Source: JBBDNV01 sp040877415
GTDB taxonomy: Bacteria; Planctomycetota; Planctomycetia; Pirellulales; PALSA-1355
Direction: 5' to 3'
Length of the DNA: 34,392 nt
Assembly (NCBI GenBank): GCA_040877415.1
Contig: JBBDNV010000049.1
Location: forward strand, 1 to 34,392
Part shown: positions 6,890 through 15,141 of the stretch, piece by piece
Position numbering within the stretch: position 1 is the first letter of the stretch
How the letters are laid out: every line of letters starts with the position of its first letter
Program-made: the position numbers and the translations under genes
The notes under the pieces: model-generated
Databases searched by the model: none
What the model was told of the DNA's origin: nothing
What the model saw: the letters and a program-made list of their open reading frames with translations, nothing else

Positions 6890-9800
6890 CTAGCGATTGA
6901 ACAAGAAGGCCGGGCTGTTGATAAGGGCCCAGGCCAGATCCTGGGCGCCGGTGAGACGCACGTTCTTCTGCTGCTTTTCGGCGCTCGTGGCGGCTTCGCG
7001 CAGGCGGACCCATTCGGCGTCGCGCGAATGGTAGTATTCCACTAGCGCGGCCTTCTGCTCGGCGCCGCGGCCGACAGGCGCGAGGGCCAGGATTTCCTGC
7101 ACGTTGGCCGGCAGGCTCGGCGCATTCAAGGGCTGGGGACTGGCGGTGACCGAGAGACGGAACTTGCCGATCGTGTGCACCTCGTCGTACTGGTGATCGA
7201 GCGAGATGACCAGCGTCATGCCGCCGTCGAACTTTGCCGGGTCTTTGATCTCGAAAATCCCGAAATGGTCCTTGCCGAACTGCGGCGCGAAGGCCCAACC
7301 GCTCGCGGGGTTACCGTCGATGGCATTGGTGACCGGAAAGCCGGTCTGAGAGAAATCGGCCGCGGCCCGGGAGAATGCCACCGGCACGGCCTTCGAGGGA
7401 TCGGCCTTCGGAGCGGCGGTGGCGGAAAGTTCTGACAGCACTAGGTTTCCGTTCGTGGCCCGGCCGGGGCCGCCTGAGGGCAGTTTCTGATCGGCCAGCA
7501 ATTCCAGACGAATGGCCGTGATCGTGGGCAGGTCGGTCGCGAGCGTGATCGTGTACGTGCCCTTGGCATTGGCGCCTTCGACCGCGACCGACTGGTCGGG
7601 CTGTTTGGCCAGCGTGGCCTTCATGCTCGACTGCAAGTCCAGCGGCTCGAGGTTCGTGAATTGCGGCGGGGCTTGCCTGGCCTCCCAGGCGGGCTGTTTG
7701 GCGTCGAGCTCGGCTTCGTACTTTTTCAGGTCGGCCTCGAGCGTGCTGGCTTCGCCGGCGCTGGCGTGCAGGGCCTCGATGCCGGCCCGCGTTTCTTCCG
7801 GCGTTGCCGGGCGCGACAAGATGTGCAGGAACAGCTCGTCGACCAGCTTCGAGTCGTCGGGTTCGGCGGCGACCAGCCTGGCAATGTCATTGTCGGGATC
7901 GGCAATCGCCTCGGCGATGGTCGGGCCGTTGACCAGCGTCATCACCGGGCCGAGCATCATGCCGCTGGTGCGTTCGCATTCGCACGCGCTCTCGCGGGGC
8001 GGACGGCCGAAAACCTCGAAGAACCCGTTGGGGAGCGACAAGCCCACGTCGGGCAATTGCGTGGCGCGGTAGCCGGCCGGCACGCCGGGCAAACGGCTCA
8101 CCGAGCCGGTCGCCCGCTGGATCGAATCGTAAAGCACCTCGGCCGGCAGACGCCGGGCGATGGCGTGCGAGTAGTTGATCTCGTCGTCCTCGTTCCACTT
8201 GTTGGTCACGATCGACAACTGATACGTGCGCGATTTGCAGATCAGCCGCAGCACGTGCTGCATGTCGAAACCACTGTCGATGAATTCTTTGGCCAGGCGA
8301 TCCAGCAGCTCGGGGTTGGTGGGCGGGTTGCCGGCGCGAATGTCGTCAATCGGCTCGATGATGCCGCGGCCGAACAGGTAGCCACACAGCCGGTTGACGT
8401 AGCTCTTGGCAAAATACTGGTTCTCTTTGGACGCGATCCAGCGGGCCAATTGCTCGCGGCGCGAGACGCCCTCGCGGGCCGCGTCGCCGTGCCGGTAGGG
8501 GAAGGAGGGAGCGGCCGGCTTGCCGGTGCCGCCGTGGATGACTTCGCCCGAAAGGGTGTCGTAGATGTCCTCGATCAAGGGCGCGCCGCCTTCGACGGCG
8601 GTCTGTCCGATCTGTTCGCCGCCCGCGGCCGGATCGGCCTTGCGGCCGACCTGCGCGAAATAGGCCGCCAGGTGATAGTACTGGCCCTGCGTCCAGCGCT
8701 CGAAGGGGTGGTCGTGGCAGTGATTGCAATTGAAGCGCACGCCCAGGAACAACTGCGTCGTGTTTTCCATGGCCTCTTCGGGCGTGCGGAGAATCTTGTA
8801 GTAGGAGGCCGGCGGATTCTCGAGCGTCGAGCCGCTGGCGGTGAGGATCGTGTAGACGAACTTGTCGTAGGGCATGTTCGTGGCCACGGCCTGCTTGATC
8901 CAGCCGCGCAGGGCGAAGGCCCCTTGCTCGCCCAGGAATTTCCGGTTCACCTGCAAGAGGTCGGCCCATTTGTTCGTCCACAGCTCGACGTAGTCGCCGC
9001 TGCCGATCAGCCGATCGACGAGCTCGTCGCGCTTCACCTTCGTGTCGCGCGTGTCGGCAACGAAGGCGCGAACCTGATCGCCCGTGGGCGGCAGCCCGAC
9101 CAGGTCGAGCAAAACGCGGCGGATGAACTCGGCGTCGGTCGACAGCTCGCCGGGCAGCGACTTGACGCGCTTCAGCTTGTTGTGCACCAACTCGTCGATG
9201 AAGTTATTCGAGGGCACGTCTTTCCACTCGTAGCCGGCGCGATCGCCCATCACGGTGATCGTGGTGGCGGTGTAGGAGCCTTCGAAGCGGGCCAGCACGG
9301 GGGCCTCGCCGCGGCGAATCACCGAAATGAGACCCAGCTTGTCGGGCTCGGCCACTTCCGTGTCGCCGCTTTCGATGAACGTCTCCAACGTCACGTCGCG
9401 CACGGCGCCGTCGCTGTACGTGGCCAGCACTCGCATCTGCTGGGTCATGCCGGGCAGCGGCACGGTCGGGTTTTTGGGAAAGATTTCGATGGACGCCACG
9501 CGCGGACTGTCGAGATCGAGCTGCATGCCGCGGCTGATCCACGAGCGGATCAATTCGTAATGCGGCTCGCCCGGACGCGTGACCATTCCGCCCACGTGGG
9601 GAATCGCGCCGCCGGGCTTCAAAAGCATCAGGCTTTGTTCGGGCGCGGCGCGGTTGATGCGGCGGCCGGCGATGTCGTCGGTCAGCGCGCGGTGATCGAG
9701 CACCGGGTCGTAGCCGCGCAGCGACAGCTTGAAGCCGTTCTTGCCGTTGAGCGAACCGTGGCACGTGCCGGCGTTGCAGCCGAGTTTCGACAAGGCGGGC

Positions 9801-10201
9801 ATCACGTCGCGGACGAAGCTGGGCTGGAATTGGGCCGACTGGCCCGAGACGGTAAGCGGAACCGCGATCGACTGGCCGCCGACGCTGAAGGTGATCTGCC
9901 CCTGGCCATCCTTCTTGGGCCGCACCGCCAGCGTGGGCGAAACGGCGGCCAGGTCGTCGGCGACGACCGGCTCGACCATGCGCGTCACGTCCAGGCGGTC
10001 GCCGCCGGCCAACTCGGCGGTGATGAGCACTTGCGCGTAGGCGTATTGGCCGTCCAGGGTGATTTGGGGCGGAACGGCTTCCAACGACACGACACTAGCG
10101 CCCTCGGGCAGACGATCTTTCGGCGCCGCGCTGGCCGGCTGGACGGCGAGAAGCGTCACGGGCAAGGCCCAAACAGCGACGGCAAGCAGATAGCGTCTCA
10201 T
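6890..10201 (-). CDS. DUF1549/DUF1553 planctomycete cytochrome-type protein
   Basis: The 1103-residue exported protein has a signal peptide (cleavage near residue 25), an N-terminal Ig-like domain (about 35-120), a cytochrome-like segment with C142-x4-C147-H148 (GCNAGTCHG), DUF1549 (about 335-560) with a canonical CNHCHDHP near residue 491, DUF1553 (about 580-830), and a C-terminal beta-rich domain with a discoidin-like look (AIDGNPASGWAF). The family is expanded in planctomycetes and thought to act in the envelope; its reaction is unknown. The ATG has AGGA ten bases upstream. It follows the cytochrome-WD40 gene by 52 bases, a pairing common in the phylum, so both are probably one operon. Confidence 0.93.
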   Translation of the reverse strand: MRRYLLAVAVWALPVTLLAVQPASAAPKDRLPEGASVVSLEAVPPQITLDGQYAYAQVLITAELAGGDRLDVTRMVEPVVADDLAAVSPTLAVRPKKDGQGQITFSVGGQSIAVPLTVSGQSAQFQPSFVRDVMPALSKLGCNAGTCHGSLNGKNGFKLSLRGYDPVLDHRALTDDIAGRRINRAAPEQSLMLLKPGGAIPHVGGMVTRPGEPHYELIRSWISRGMQLDLDSPRVASIEIFPKNPTVPLPGMTQQMRVLATYSDGAVRDVTLETFIESGDTEVAEPDKLGLISVIRRGEAPVLARFEGSYTATTITVMGDRAGYEWKDVPSNNFIDELVHNKLKRVKSLPGELSTDAEFIRRVLLDLVGLPPTGDQVRAFVADTRDTKVKRDELVDRLIGSGDYVELWTNKWADLLQVNRKFLGEQGAFALRGWIKQAVATNMPYDKFVYTILTASGSTLENPPASYYKILRTPEEAMENTTQLFLGVRFNCNHCHDHPFERWTQGQYYHLAAYFAQVGRKADPAAGGEQIGQTAVEGGAPLIEDIYDTLSGEVIHGGTGKPAAPSFPYRHGDAAREGVSRREQLARWIASKENQYFAKSYVNRLCGYLFGRGIIEPIDDIRAGNPPTNPELLDRLAKEFIDSGFDMQHVLRLICKSRTYQLSIVTNKWNEDDEINYSHAIARRLPAEVLYDSIQRATGSVSRLPGVPAGYRATQLPDVGLSLPNGFFEVFGRPPRESACECERTSGMMLGPVMTLVNGPTIAEAIADPDNDIARLVAAEPDDSKLVDELFLHILSRPATPEETRAGIEALHASAGEASTLEADLKKYEAELDAKQPAWEARQAPPQFTNLEPLDLQSSMKATLAKQPDQSVAVEGANAKGTYTITLATDLPTITAIRLELLADQKLPSGGPGRATNGNLVLSELSATAAPKADPSKAVPVAFSRAAADFSQTGFPVTNAIDGNPASGWAFAPQFGKDHFGIFEIKDPAKFDGGMTLVISLDHQYDEVHTIGKFRLSVTASPQPLNAPSLPANVQEILALAPVGRGAEQKAALVEYYHSRDAEWVRLREAATSAEKQQKNVRLTGAQDLAWALINSPAFLFNR

Positions 10202-10253
10202 ACAGGCGGTTCCTATCGCATGAATGACTCGATTACGTGTATGGCGTCCGCGA

Positions 10254-11690
10254 CTATTTCGCCACGGCCGCGACTTCGGTCGACGGCGCAGGCACGGGCG
10301 AGAATTCCTTGATCAACTTGCCGGTCTCGGCGTCGTTCAGCCGCACCAGCCCGTCGAAGCCGGCGGAGGCTGCCACTTTGCCGTTTGCGCTAAAGCTGAC
10401 GGCATAAACGGCGCCGTGCTGGCCTTCGAGCTTGAACAGCAGCTTGCCGCTCTCGGTTTCGTAGATCCGCACTTCGCCGGTACCGTCCAGGCTGCTGCCG
10501 ACGACGAAGCGGCTGCCTTCGGCGTTGAAGTCGACGGCGTAAATCCGCCCCGGGGCGGCGTCGTAAGCCTTGATCAGGTTGAAATCATCGCCGATCTGCC
10601 GGTTCTTGGTGCGCAGCATTTGATAAATCTTGGGCACGCCGTCGGCTCCGCCGATCAACAGCTCATCCTTGTTCGGATGGCGAGCGACGGCGCTCAAGCC
10701 GCCCTTCAGCGCCCCGGGCGTGATGCTCGTGATGTTGTCGACGAAGCGCTGGGTGGCCACTTCCACCAGCTTCATCGAGCGATCGCGGCTCACCGAGATC
10801 AGATAGTTGCCTTCCTTGGAAAAAACGGTGTCGAGCACCCAGTCGTTGTGGGCGCCCTGGTAGAGCACCTGTTTGCCGCTGGCGGCGTCGATGGCCCGCA
10901 GCGTGTTGTCGGCGCAGCCGAAGGCGATTTTCGTTCCGTCGGCGGACCAGCTCGCGCCGTAGATGGTGTCGTAGGTGACGGCCAACGAATACTTGAGCGT
11001 GCGCGACTCGACGTCCCAGACCTGCACTTCGCCCAGCCGGCCGGGCGAACCGCCGGTAACGGCCAGTGTCTTTCCATCGGGCGAAAAGGCGATCGATTCG
11101 ATCCGTTCCGATTGCCCGACCAGGCGCGCGACCAGCTCCGAGCCGTCGGCCTTGTAGAGCAGCGTTTCGTGATAGCCGCTGGCGGCCAAAAGCGAGTCGT
11201 CGGGCGAAAAGTCGATCGCCGTCAGCACCGGCGCCGCTTCGTAGACGGGCGGATGGCTGGCGTCGATCGTGGCCTGCACCGATTTTGGCGTGTCGTCCTT
11301 GGCCCCCTCGGCAATCCACTGGCGGACGAGCTTGATTTCGTTGTCGGCCAGGGGCGGCTGGTCTTTAGGCATCGCCGTCTCGCCGCCGGCCGGAGTGATC
11401 TGTTGCAACAAAAAGCTCTCGTCCGGCTTGCCGGGCACGACGGCCGCCGTTTCGCTCTCACCGCCTTTGAGCATTCCCTCCATGTTCGTCAGCACGTAAC
11501 CGCCCATCGACTTGGCCGGTTGATGGCAGCCCTGGCAGTGGACCTGCAGAATCGGGCGAACGTCGCGGAAGTAGCTCACGGCAGCGGCCGGCGGCTGTGC
11601 GGCGCTCGGTTCGTCGGCAACCACGGGCGGCACGCTCCACGAAAACGCGGTTAACGCGGCACCGATCGCAATGGCACGCGAGGGGGTCAT
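10254..11690 (-). CDS. Cytochrome c-WD40 fusion protein
   Basis: From the ATG at 11690 the product is 478 residues: a signal peptide (to about residue 26), a c-type cytochrome domain with C52-x2-C55-H56 (CQGCHQP) and a conserved MPKDQPPL segment holding a possible axial Met, then a WD40 beta-propeller from about 145 to 465 with repeats such as IESIAFSPDGKTLAVTGG and VYAVSFSANGKVAASAGF. A GTG three codons earlier is an alternative start. This domain order is common in planctomycetes, generally next to a DUF1549 gene as here. A periplasmic electron-transfer or binding role is likely, but the partner is unknown. Confidence 0.92.
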   Translation of the reverse strand: MTPSRAIAIGAALTAFSWSVPPVVADEPSAAQPPAAAVSYFRDVRPILQVHCQGCHQPAKSMGGYVLTNMEGMLKGGESETAAVVPGKPDESFLLQQITPAGGETAMPKDQPPLADNEIKLVRQWIAEGAKDDTPKSVQATIDASHPPVYEAAPVLTAIDFSPDDSLLAASGYHETLLYKADGSELVARLVGQSERIESIAFSPDGKTLAVTGGSPGRLGEVQVWDVESRTLKYSLAVTYDTIYGASWSADGTKIAFGCADNTLRAIDAASGKQVLYQGAHNDWVLDTVFSKEGNYLISVSRDRSMKLVEVATQRFVDNITSITPGALKGGLSAVARHPNKDELLIGGADGVPKIYQMLRTKNRQIGDDFNLIKAYDAAPGRIYAVDFNAEGSRFVVGSSLDGTGEVRIYETESGKLLFKLEGQHGAVYAVSFSANGKVAASAGFDGLVRLNDAETGKLIKEFSPVPAPSTEVAAVAK

Positions 11691-11835
11691 AACTGGCACC
11701 CTGGTTTGGCCGGAGGCTGGCGTTCTAGGCGGGAAAGCGCGCGGTCCTGGCGCTCCAAGCGAATATACACGCTGCGGGGGGCCGTTGGCAAGGATTTGGA
11801 CCTAGTAGTCCGACCACGATTGTGTGCCATACGGG

Positions 11836-11862
11836 GTGCCACTGCTGGCTTGTCCAACAGTG
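11836..11862. repeat. Hairpin repeat, inverted orientation, variant stem
   Basis: Arms CACTGCTGG and CCAACAGTG pair with one G-T pair around CTTGT, which is the complement of the ACAAG loop in the copies at 119 and 235. The flank GGTGC is the complement of GCACC. So this is the same element in the opposite orientation, with changed stem bases on both sides that preserve pairing. Confidence 0.7.
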
Positions 11863-11868
11863 CAGAAA

Positions 11869-11899
11869 CACGGGTGGGCAAGCCACCCGTGGCACCCGA
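11869..11899. repeat. Hairpin repeat with GGCACC flank, copy 3
   Basis: Arms CACGGGTGG and CCACCCGTG are identical to those at 119 and 235; the loop is GCAAG in place of ACAAG, and GCACCCG follows. It lies six bases from an oppositely oriented member at 11836-11862. Together they form a head-to-head pair downstream of the ferredoxin gene. Confidence 0.75.
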
Positions 11900-12015
11900 C
11901 AAAATAGCATCGATGGACACTAGGGATTGATCCCTGGCGGCTGCCCAAGGGGGTACGCTCTAAACCGGCCTGGCGCGGTGGCTTGCATGCCGTTTGCCGG
12001 GCACTGGCATGCGGT

Positions 12016-12363
12016 TCAGCGCTGGTTCGACTGCCGGGAATTCAGCTTCTCGTCGGGGATCAGCAGGTCTTCGAGCACCCGGCCGCACAGAATCGTCTCG
12101 GCGATGATCCGCGGGACGTCGTCGGGCGTCACGTGGCCGTACCAGATGGCTTGCGGGTAAATGACTACCGTGGGTCCCAATTCGCACTGGTCGAGGCAGC
12201 CGGACTGATTGGCGCGGACTTGCGGCGTCAGTTGGCGCCGCTTGAGCTCGGTCTTAAAACACTCGCGCAGCTTGCCGTTGCCGTCGGGATCGCAGCAGCC
12301 GCGAGTGTGGCCCGGCTCGCGGGTATTGCAACAGACGAAGATGTGGCTGGTGAATTTGGGCAT
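12016..12363 (-). CDS. Thioredoxin-like [2Fe-2S] ferredoxin
   Basis: This 115-residue soluble protein starts KFTSHIFVCCNTREPGHTRG, typical of the thioredoxin-fold [2Fe-2S] ferredoxins. Ligand candidates are C11/C12, C23/C24, C56 and C60; the SGCLDQCELGP segment is the family's second ligand pair, and VIYPQAIWYGHVTPDDV is the conserved closing segment. It should carry one [2Fe-2S] cluster as a small electron carrier in the cytoplasm. The ATG at 12363 has only a weak ribosome site. It lies 27 bases after the small membrane protein gene at 12391, so the two may be cotranscribed. Confidence 0.9.
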   Translation of the reverse strand: MPKFTSHIFVCCNTREPGHTRGCCDPDGNGKLRECFKTELKRRQLTPQVRANQSGCLDQCELGPTVVIYPQAIWYGHVTPDDVPRIIAETILCGRVLEDLLIPDEKLNSRQSNQR

Positions 12364-12390
12364 GGAGCTCGGTTGCCCGAGTGGACCGGA

Positions 12391-12627
12391 TCACCGCGTT
12401 TTTCCGTCGGGCCGCGTCGGTCGGACAGGGGGTAACACCGGCCGGCCGTTGATGATCGTGACCGGCAAAAGTCCGGCGGCCTTGAGCCGCTCGATCGCGG
12501 CGCGCTGCCGGCTGGTGGCCTTTTGATGCCCGACGCAGAGGGCGACTAACAGCGCCAACCACGTCGTACCCGCCAGCAGCGAGCGGAGGCTGAACTGAAG
12601 TCTGCGAGGTTTTCGCGTGACGTTCAT
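12391..12627 (-). CDS. Small single-helix membrane protein
   Basis: From the ATG at 12627 the product has 78 residues: a basic start (MNVTRKPRRLQFSLRSLL), one hydrophobic helix (about 17-32, LLAGTTWLALLVALCVG), then a charged helix and a proline-rich tail. An opening of the RxLQFSLRSLL type followed by one helix is very common in small planctomycete membrane proteins of unknown role. In-frame ATGs at 12636 and 12639 are alternatives; a GGAT just before 12627 is weak support. It is transcribed toward the ferredoxin gene and away from the sigma-factor gene. Confidence 0.65.
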   Translation of the reverse strand: MNVTRKPRRLQFSLRSLLAGTTWLALLVALCVGHQKATSRQRAAIERLKAAGLLPVTIINGRPVLPPVRPTRPDGKTR

Positions 12628-12647
12628 GGCATCCATCATAACCCAAA

Positions 12648-12663
12648 TGGCGCCAGGGCGCCA
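12648..12663. promoter_or_regulatory. Perfect 7-bp dyad between divergent genes
   Basis: TGGCGCC and GGCGCCA flank AG in the space between the divergent small membrane protein and sigma-factor genes. A two-base loop makes an RNA hairpin unlikely, so a protein-binding operator is possible. GC-rich dyads also arise by chance. Confidence 0.25.
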
Positions 12664-12800
12664 GCGGAATCCCTGCGTTGGGGCCGCAAGTGTGGCCGCT
12701 GCCGTCGCGCGCCCCCTTCGCGAACCGGATAATCGCCTTGCACTTAGGCGGGAGGCGGGGAAAATGAGGCGTCGTCTACAATCGAACGTGCGCACCCGAA

Positions 12801-13442
12801 GTGCCACAGGATGACTCGCTCGTGCACGATCCAAAAGCCCAGCAGTCGGACGCCACCCTGATGGCGCGTGTCAATCGCGGCGAGACGGATTGCTTCGCCG
12901 AGCTGGTCCGCCGCTATCAGCCGGCGCTAGTGCGCGTGGCCGCCAGCCGATTGGGGCGGGCCGACTGGGCCGAAGACGTCGTTCAGGAAACTTTTTTGGC
13001 GGCATTCAAGTCGTGCGCCAGCTACGATCCCCGCTTCGGCTTTCGCACCTGGCTGTGGACGATCTTGCTCAACCAGTGCCACGGCCACTATCAGCGCCGG
13101 GCGCGGAGCTTGCCCGTGGAGCCGCTGACCGGGGAGCTTGAACAATCGGTCGGGCAGGGCTCGGACGAGCATCGCGAAAGCTCGCCGCTGGCCGAGTTGC
13201 TGGCCAAGGAGCGGGCGGCGCAGCTCGAGGCGCTGTTGGCGCAGTTGACGCTCGCGCAAGCCGACGCGCTGCGGCTGCGGTTCTTCGGCGGCTTGAAGTT
13301 TCACGAGATTGCCGAGACGATGCAGTGTAGTTTAAGCACGGCCAAGAACCGCGTGCGCTTTGGATTGACGCGAATGGCCGAGTTACTCGAGGCTGCCGGC
13401 GCGCCGGCGACGCGGCGCGGCCAGCGGGAGCAGGACCCATGA
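12801..13442 (+). CDS. ECF-type RNA polymerase sigma factor
   Basis: The 213-residue protein has sigma region 2 (about 33-100: CFAELVRRYQPALVRVAASR and EDVVQETFLAAFKS, then FRTWLWTILLNQC) and region 4 with a helix-turn-helix (about 145-195: LRLRFFGGLKFHEIAETMQC, then SLSTAKNRVRFGL). Region 3 is missing, as in ECF sigma factors. It directs RNA polymerase to a small regulon. The GTG at 12801 gives the full frame; a GTG at 12822 with AGGA upstream is an alternative. The stop overlaps the start of the anti-sigma gene by four bases (ATGA), so the two are made together. Confidence 0.93.
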   Translation: MPQDDSLVHDPKAQQSDATLMARVNRGETDCFAELVRRYQPALVRVAASRLGRADWAEDVVQETFLAAFKSCASYDPRFGFRTWLWTILLNQCHGHYQRRARSLPVEPLTGELEQSVGQGSDEHRESSPLAELLAKERAAQLEALLAQLTLAQADALRLRFFGGLKFHEIAETMQCSLSTAKNRVRFGLTRMAELLEAAGAPATRRGQREQDP

Positions 13443-14170
13443 GAGCGATGAATTGCGACCAGGTGTTTGACGTATTGACGCGCGGACCGTTTCCCACCGG
13501 CACCCCCTGCGACGTGCCGGTCGAGGCGCATTTGTGCGCATGTCCCCAGTGCCGCCGGCTGGCCGAGGCCCTGCGGCCGGCGCTCGAGCTGTTTCAAGAG
13601 TCGGTCGATCCCGAGGAAAGTCGCGACTTGCCGGGCTATTGGTCCGCCGTCGCGTCCGACCGCCAGGCGGTCGTGTCGTTCGCGCCCGAGGTCGAACCAC
13701 AGCGTGCCTCGCGCGTCGGATCCTCAGGCGCGCTCGCGAAAGACTGGGTGACTGCCTGGCGCTTGGCCGCCATGCTGGCGCTGGGAGTGACCTTGGGAAC
13801 ACTGATGAGCGCGCGGATGGGGCTCGACGGCTTCAAATGGTCGCCCTTTGGGGCCGACGCCTCCCGTGCGCCGCTGGTGCCCGAGCGGGAAAACCCGAGC
13901 CTGACCATCGCCGCGCGCATCGACCTGGCCGCGCTGCCGGCCGCCTGTTATCGCCAGGAGCCCGACGGCGGCCCGCGGAATGGCCCGCATGAAAATGCGC
14001 GCGGCGATCAACTGCCCGCCGGCGCCGAGCTGCCGCGACTCAGTTGTTGCTCAGGATGCCATCATGTCGCATCCGAGACCGTGCCCAGGGCCGCGACTGT
14101 GAAGGTCGCGCAGACTTGCCAACTGTGCCACAACGATCAGCCGTTCGGGCAGCTCGAACTCGCGCCGTGA
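13439..14170 (+). CDS. Membrane anti-sigma factor with two CxxCH motifs
   Basis: The 243-residue product begins with a cytoplasmic zinc-binding anti-sigma motif H31-x3-C35-x2-C38 (HLCACPQC), followed by one membrane helix (about 106-124). The outer domain ends with two CxxCH motifs, C204-SG-C207-H208 and C227-QL-C230-H231. CxxCH is the covalent haem-c attachment signal in the periplasm, so the outer part may bind two haems; a zinc or disulfide role is the alternative. By family, the N-terminal part should hold the upstream ECF sigma factor inactive. The sensory meaning (redox, haem or ligand) is inference. Confidence 0.85.
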   Translation: MRAMNCDQVFDVLTRGPFPTGTPCDVPVEAHLCACPQCRRLAEALRPALELFQESVDPEESRDLPGYWSAVASDRQAVVSFAPEVEPQRASRVGSSGALAKDWVTAWRLAAMLALGVTLGTLMSARMGLDGFKWSPFGADASRAPLVPERENPSLTIAARIDLAALPAACYRQEPDGGPRNGPHENARGDQLPAGAELPRLSCCSGCHHVASETVPRAATVKVAQTCQLCHNDQPFGQLELAP

Positions 14171-14226
14171 ATCGCATTCCAGTAGTCGCTGACCAAGTGC
14201 CGCTCAATACATTGGGAGTTGAAACC

Positions 14227-14898
14227 ATGAACAAAGTGTGCTTGCTCGCCGTGATCGTACTTCTGGGTGCCGCCGTCGCGCTGGTCGCCGAACACTCGCC
14301 CGCTGCCGACGATGCGAAGAGCGACGGCTGGATCAGCTTGTTTGACGGCCAGACGCTTTCGGGCTGGAAGGCCAACGAACACCCCGAGCAATGGAAAGTC
14401 GAGGACGGGGCGATTGTCGCCGCCGGACCGCGCAGCCACCTGTTCTACGTGGGCGACGACGAAAACCATCCGCCCGAATTCGCGAGCTTTCACTTCAAGG
14501 CCGACGTGATGACCACGCCGGGGAGCAACTCGGGAATCTACTTTCACACGAATTGGCTCGAGGAGCGGAAGCACGCGCGTTTTCCGCAAACCGGCTTCGA
14601 GGCCCAGGTCAACAATTCGCACCGCGATCCGGTGCGCACGGCGAGCATCTATCACCTGGTGAAAAATTACAAGGCGCCGGCCAAGGACAACGAATGGTTC
14701 ACCGAAGAGATCGTCGTCGACGCCAAAACGAAGAACATCAAGACGTTCGTCAACGGCCAGCTCATCGCCGACTACACCGAGCCCGAGGGCAAGACCGGCG
14801 AGCTGGAAGTTATCGGCAAAGGCACCTTTGCCTTTCAAGCGCACGATCCCAAGAGCACGACCTACTACAAGAACATCAAGGTCAAGCGGCTGGAGTGA
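14227..14898 (+). CDS. Secreted DUF1080 (3-keto-disaccharide hydrolase-like) protein
   Basis: The 223-residue protein has a signal peptide (MNKVCLLAVIVLLGAAVALV) and one DUF1080 domain covering the rest: WISLFDGQTLSGWKA near the start, SNSGIYFHT in the middle and FAFQAHDPKSTTYYKNIKVK at the end, all family landmarks. DUF1080 is a concanavalin-like fold; some members cleave 3-keto-disaccharides, others are of unknown role. The ATG at 14227 is chosen because it begins the signal peptide; the frame is open farther upstream. It follows the anti-sigma gene by 56 bases and could be in its operon or regulon. Confidence 0.9.
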   Translation: MNKVCLLAVIVLLGAAVALVAEHSPAADDAKSDGWISLFDGQTLSGWKANEHPEQWKVEDGAIVAAGPRSHLFYVGDDENHPPEFASFHFKADVMTTPGSNSGIYFHTNWLEERKHARFPQTGFEAQVNNSHRDPVRTASIYHLVKNYKAPAKDNEWFTEEIVVDAKTKNIKTFVNGQLIADYTEPEGKTGELEVIGKGTFAFQAHDPKSTTYYKNIKVKRLE

Positions 14899-15027
14899 CG
14901 CGCCGCAGGCGGGAGAAAAATACGCGAGGCCGCGGCGTTCGGTTTTCTCGTTCGTTTCGCGGTTTTGCCCTCCCCACCGCAGGTCGCTTGAAAACGGCAA
15001 ATGGGGCAAGTAGCATGGGTTTCGGGC

Positions 15028-15033
15028 TATAAT
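15028..15033 (+). promoter_or_regulatory. Candidate -10 box TATAAT
   Basis: A perfect TATAAT lies 109 bases upstream of the TPR gene at 15142 in otherwise GC-rich DNA. No convincing -35 box is present at the expected distance. One or so such hexamer per strand is expected by chance in a window this size, so support is weak. Confidence 0.3.
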
Positions 15034-15141
15034 TAAGTAGTGAGCGCTTCGGCGCTTGCGGATTGGTCGGGCAGGGGCGCCCCACCGATTCACGCGTCGT
15101 TCCTGCGCCTCTTTCAATCTGGGAACAGAGAGTAGCATGCC

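Larger units (their letters stand above)
11691..12015. other. Gene-free stretch with two hairpin repeats
   Basis: No gene is seen between the cytochrome-WD40 start codon and the ferredoxin stop codon. It should hold the promoter of the cytochrome operon (minus strand), but no clear -35/-10 pair stands out. The central part carries two members of the GGCACC hairpin family at 11836-11862 and 11869-11899. Confidence 0.6.

Noticed and set aside
7661..10312. 883-codon open frame on the plus strand
   Set aside because: It is antisense to the DUF1549 gene, whose domains and motifs are clear. Long antisense frames are common in GC-rich DNA.
15071..15090. GGGGCGCCCC palindrome upstream of the TPR gene at 15142
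   Set aside because: A ten-base GC palindrome is expected by chance in such DNA, and it has no second copy or clear position that suggests an operator.
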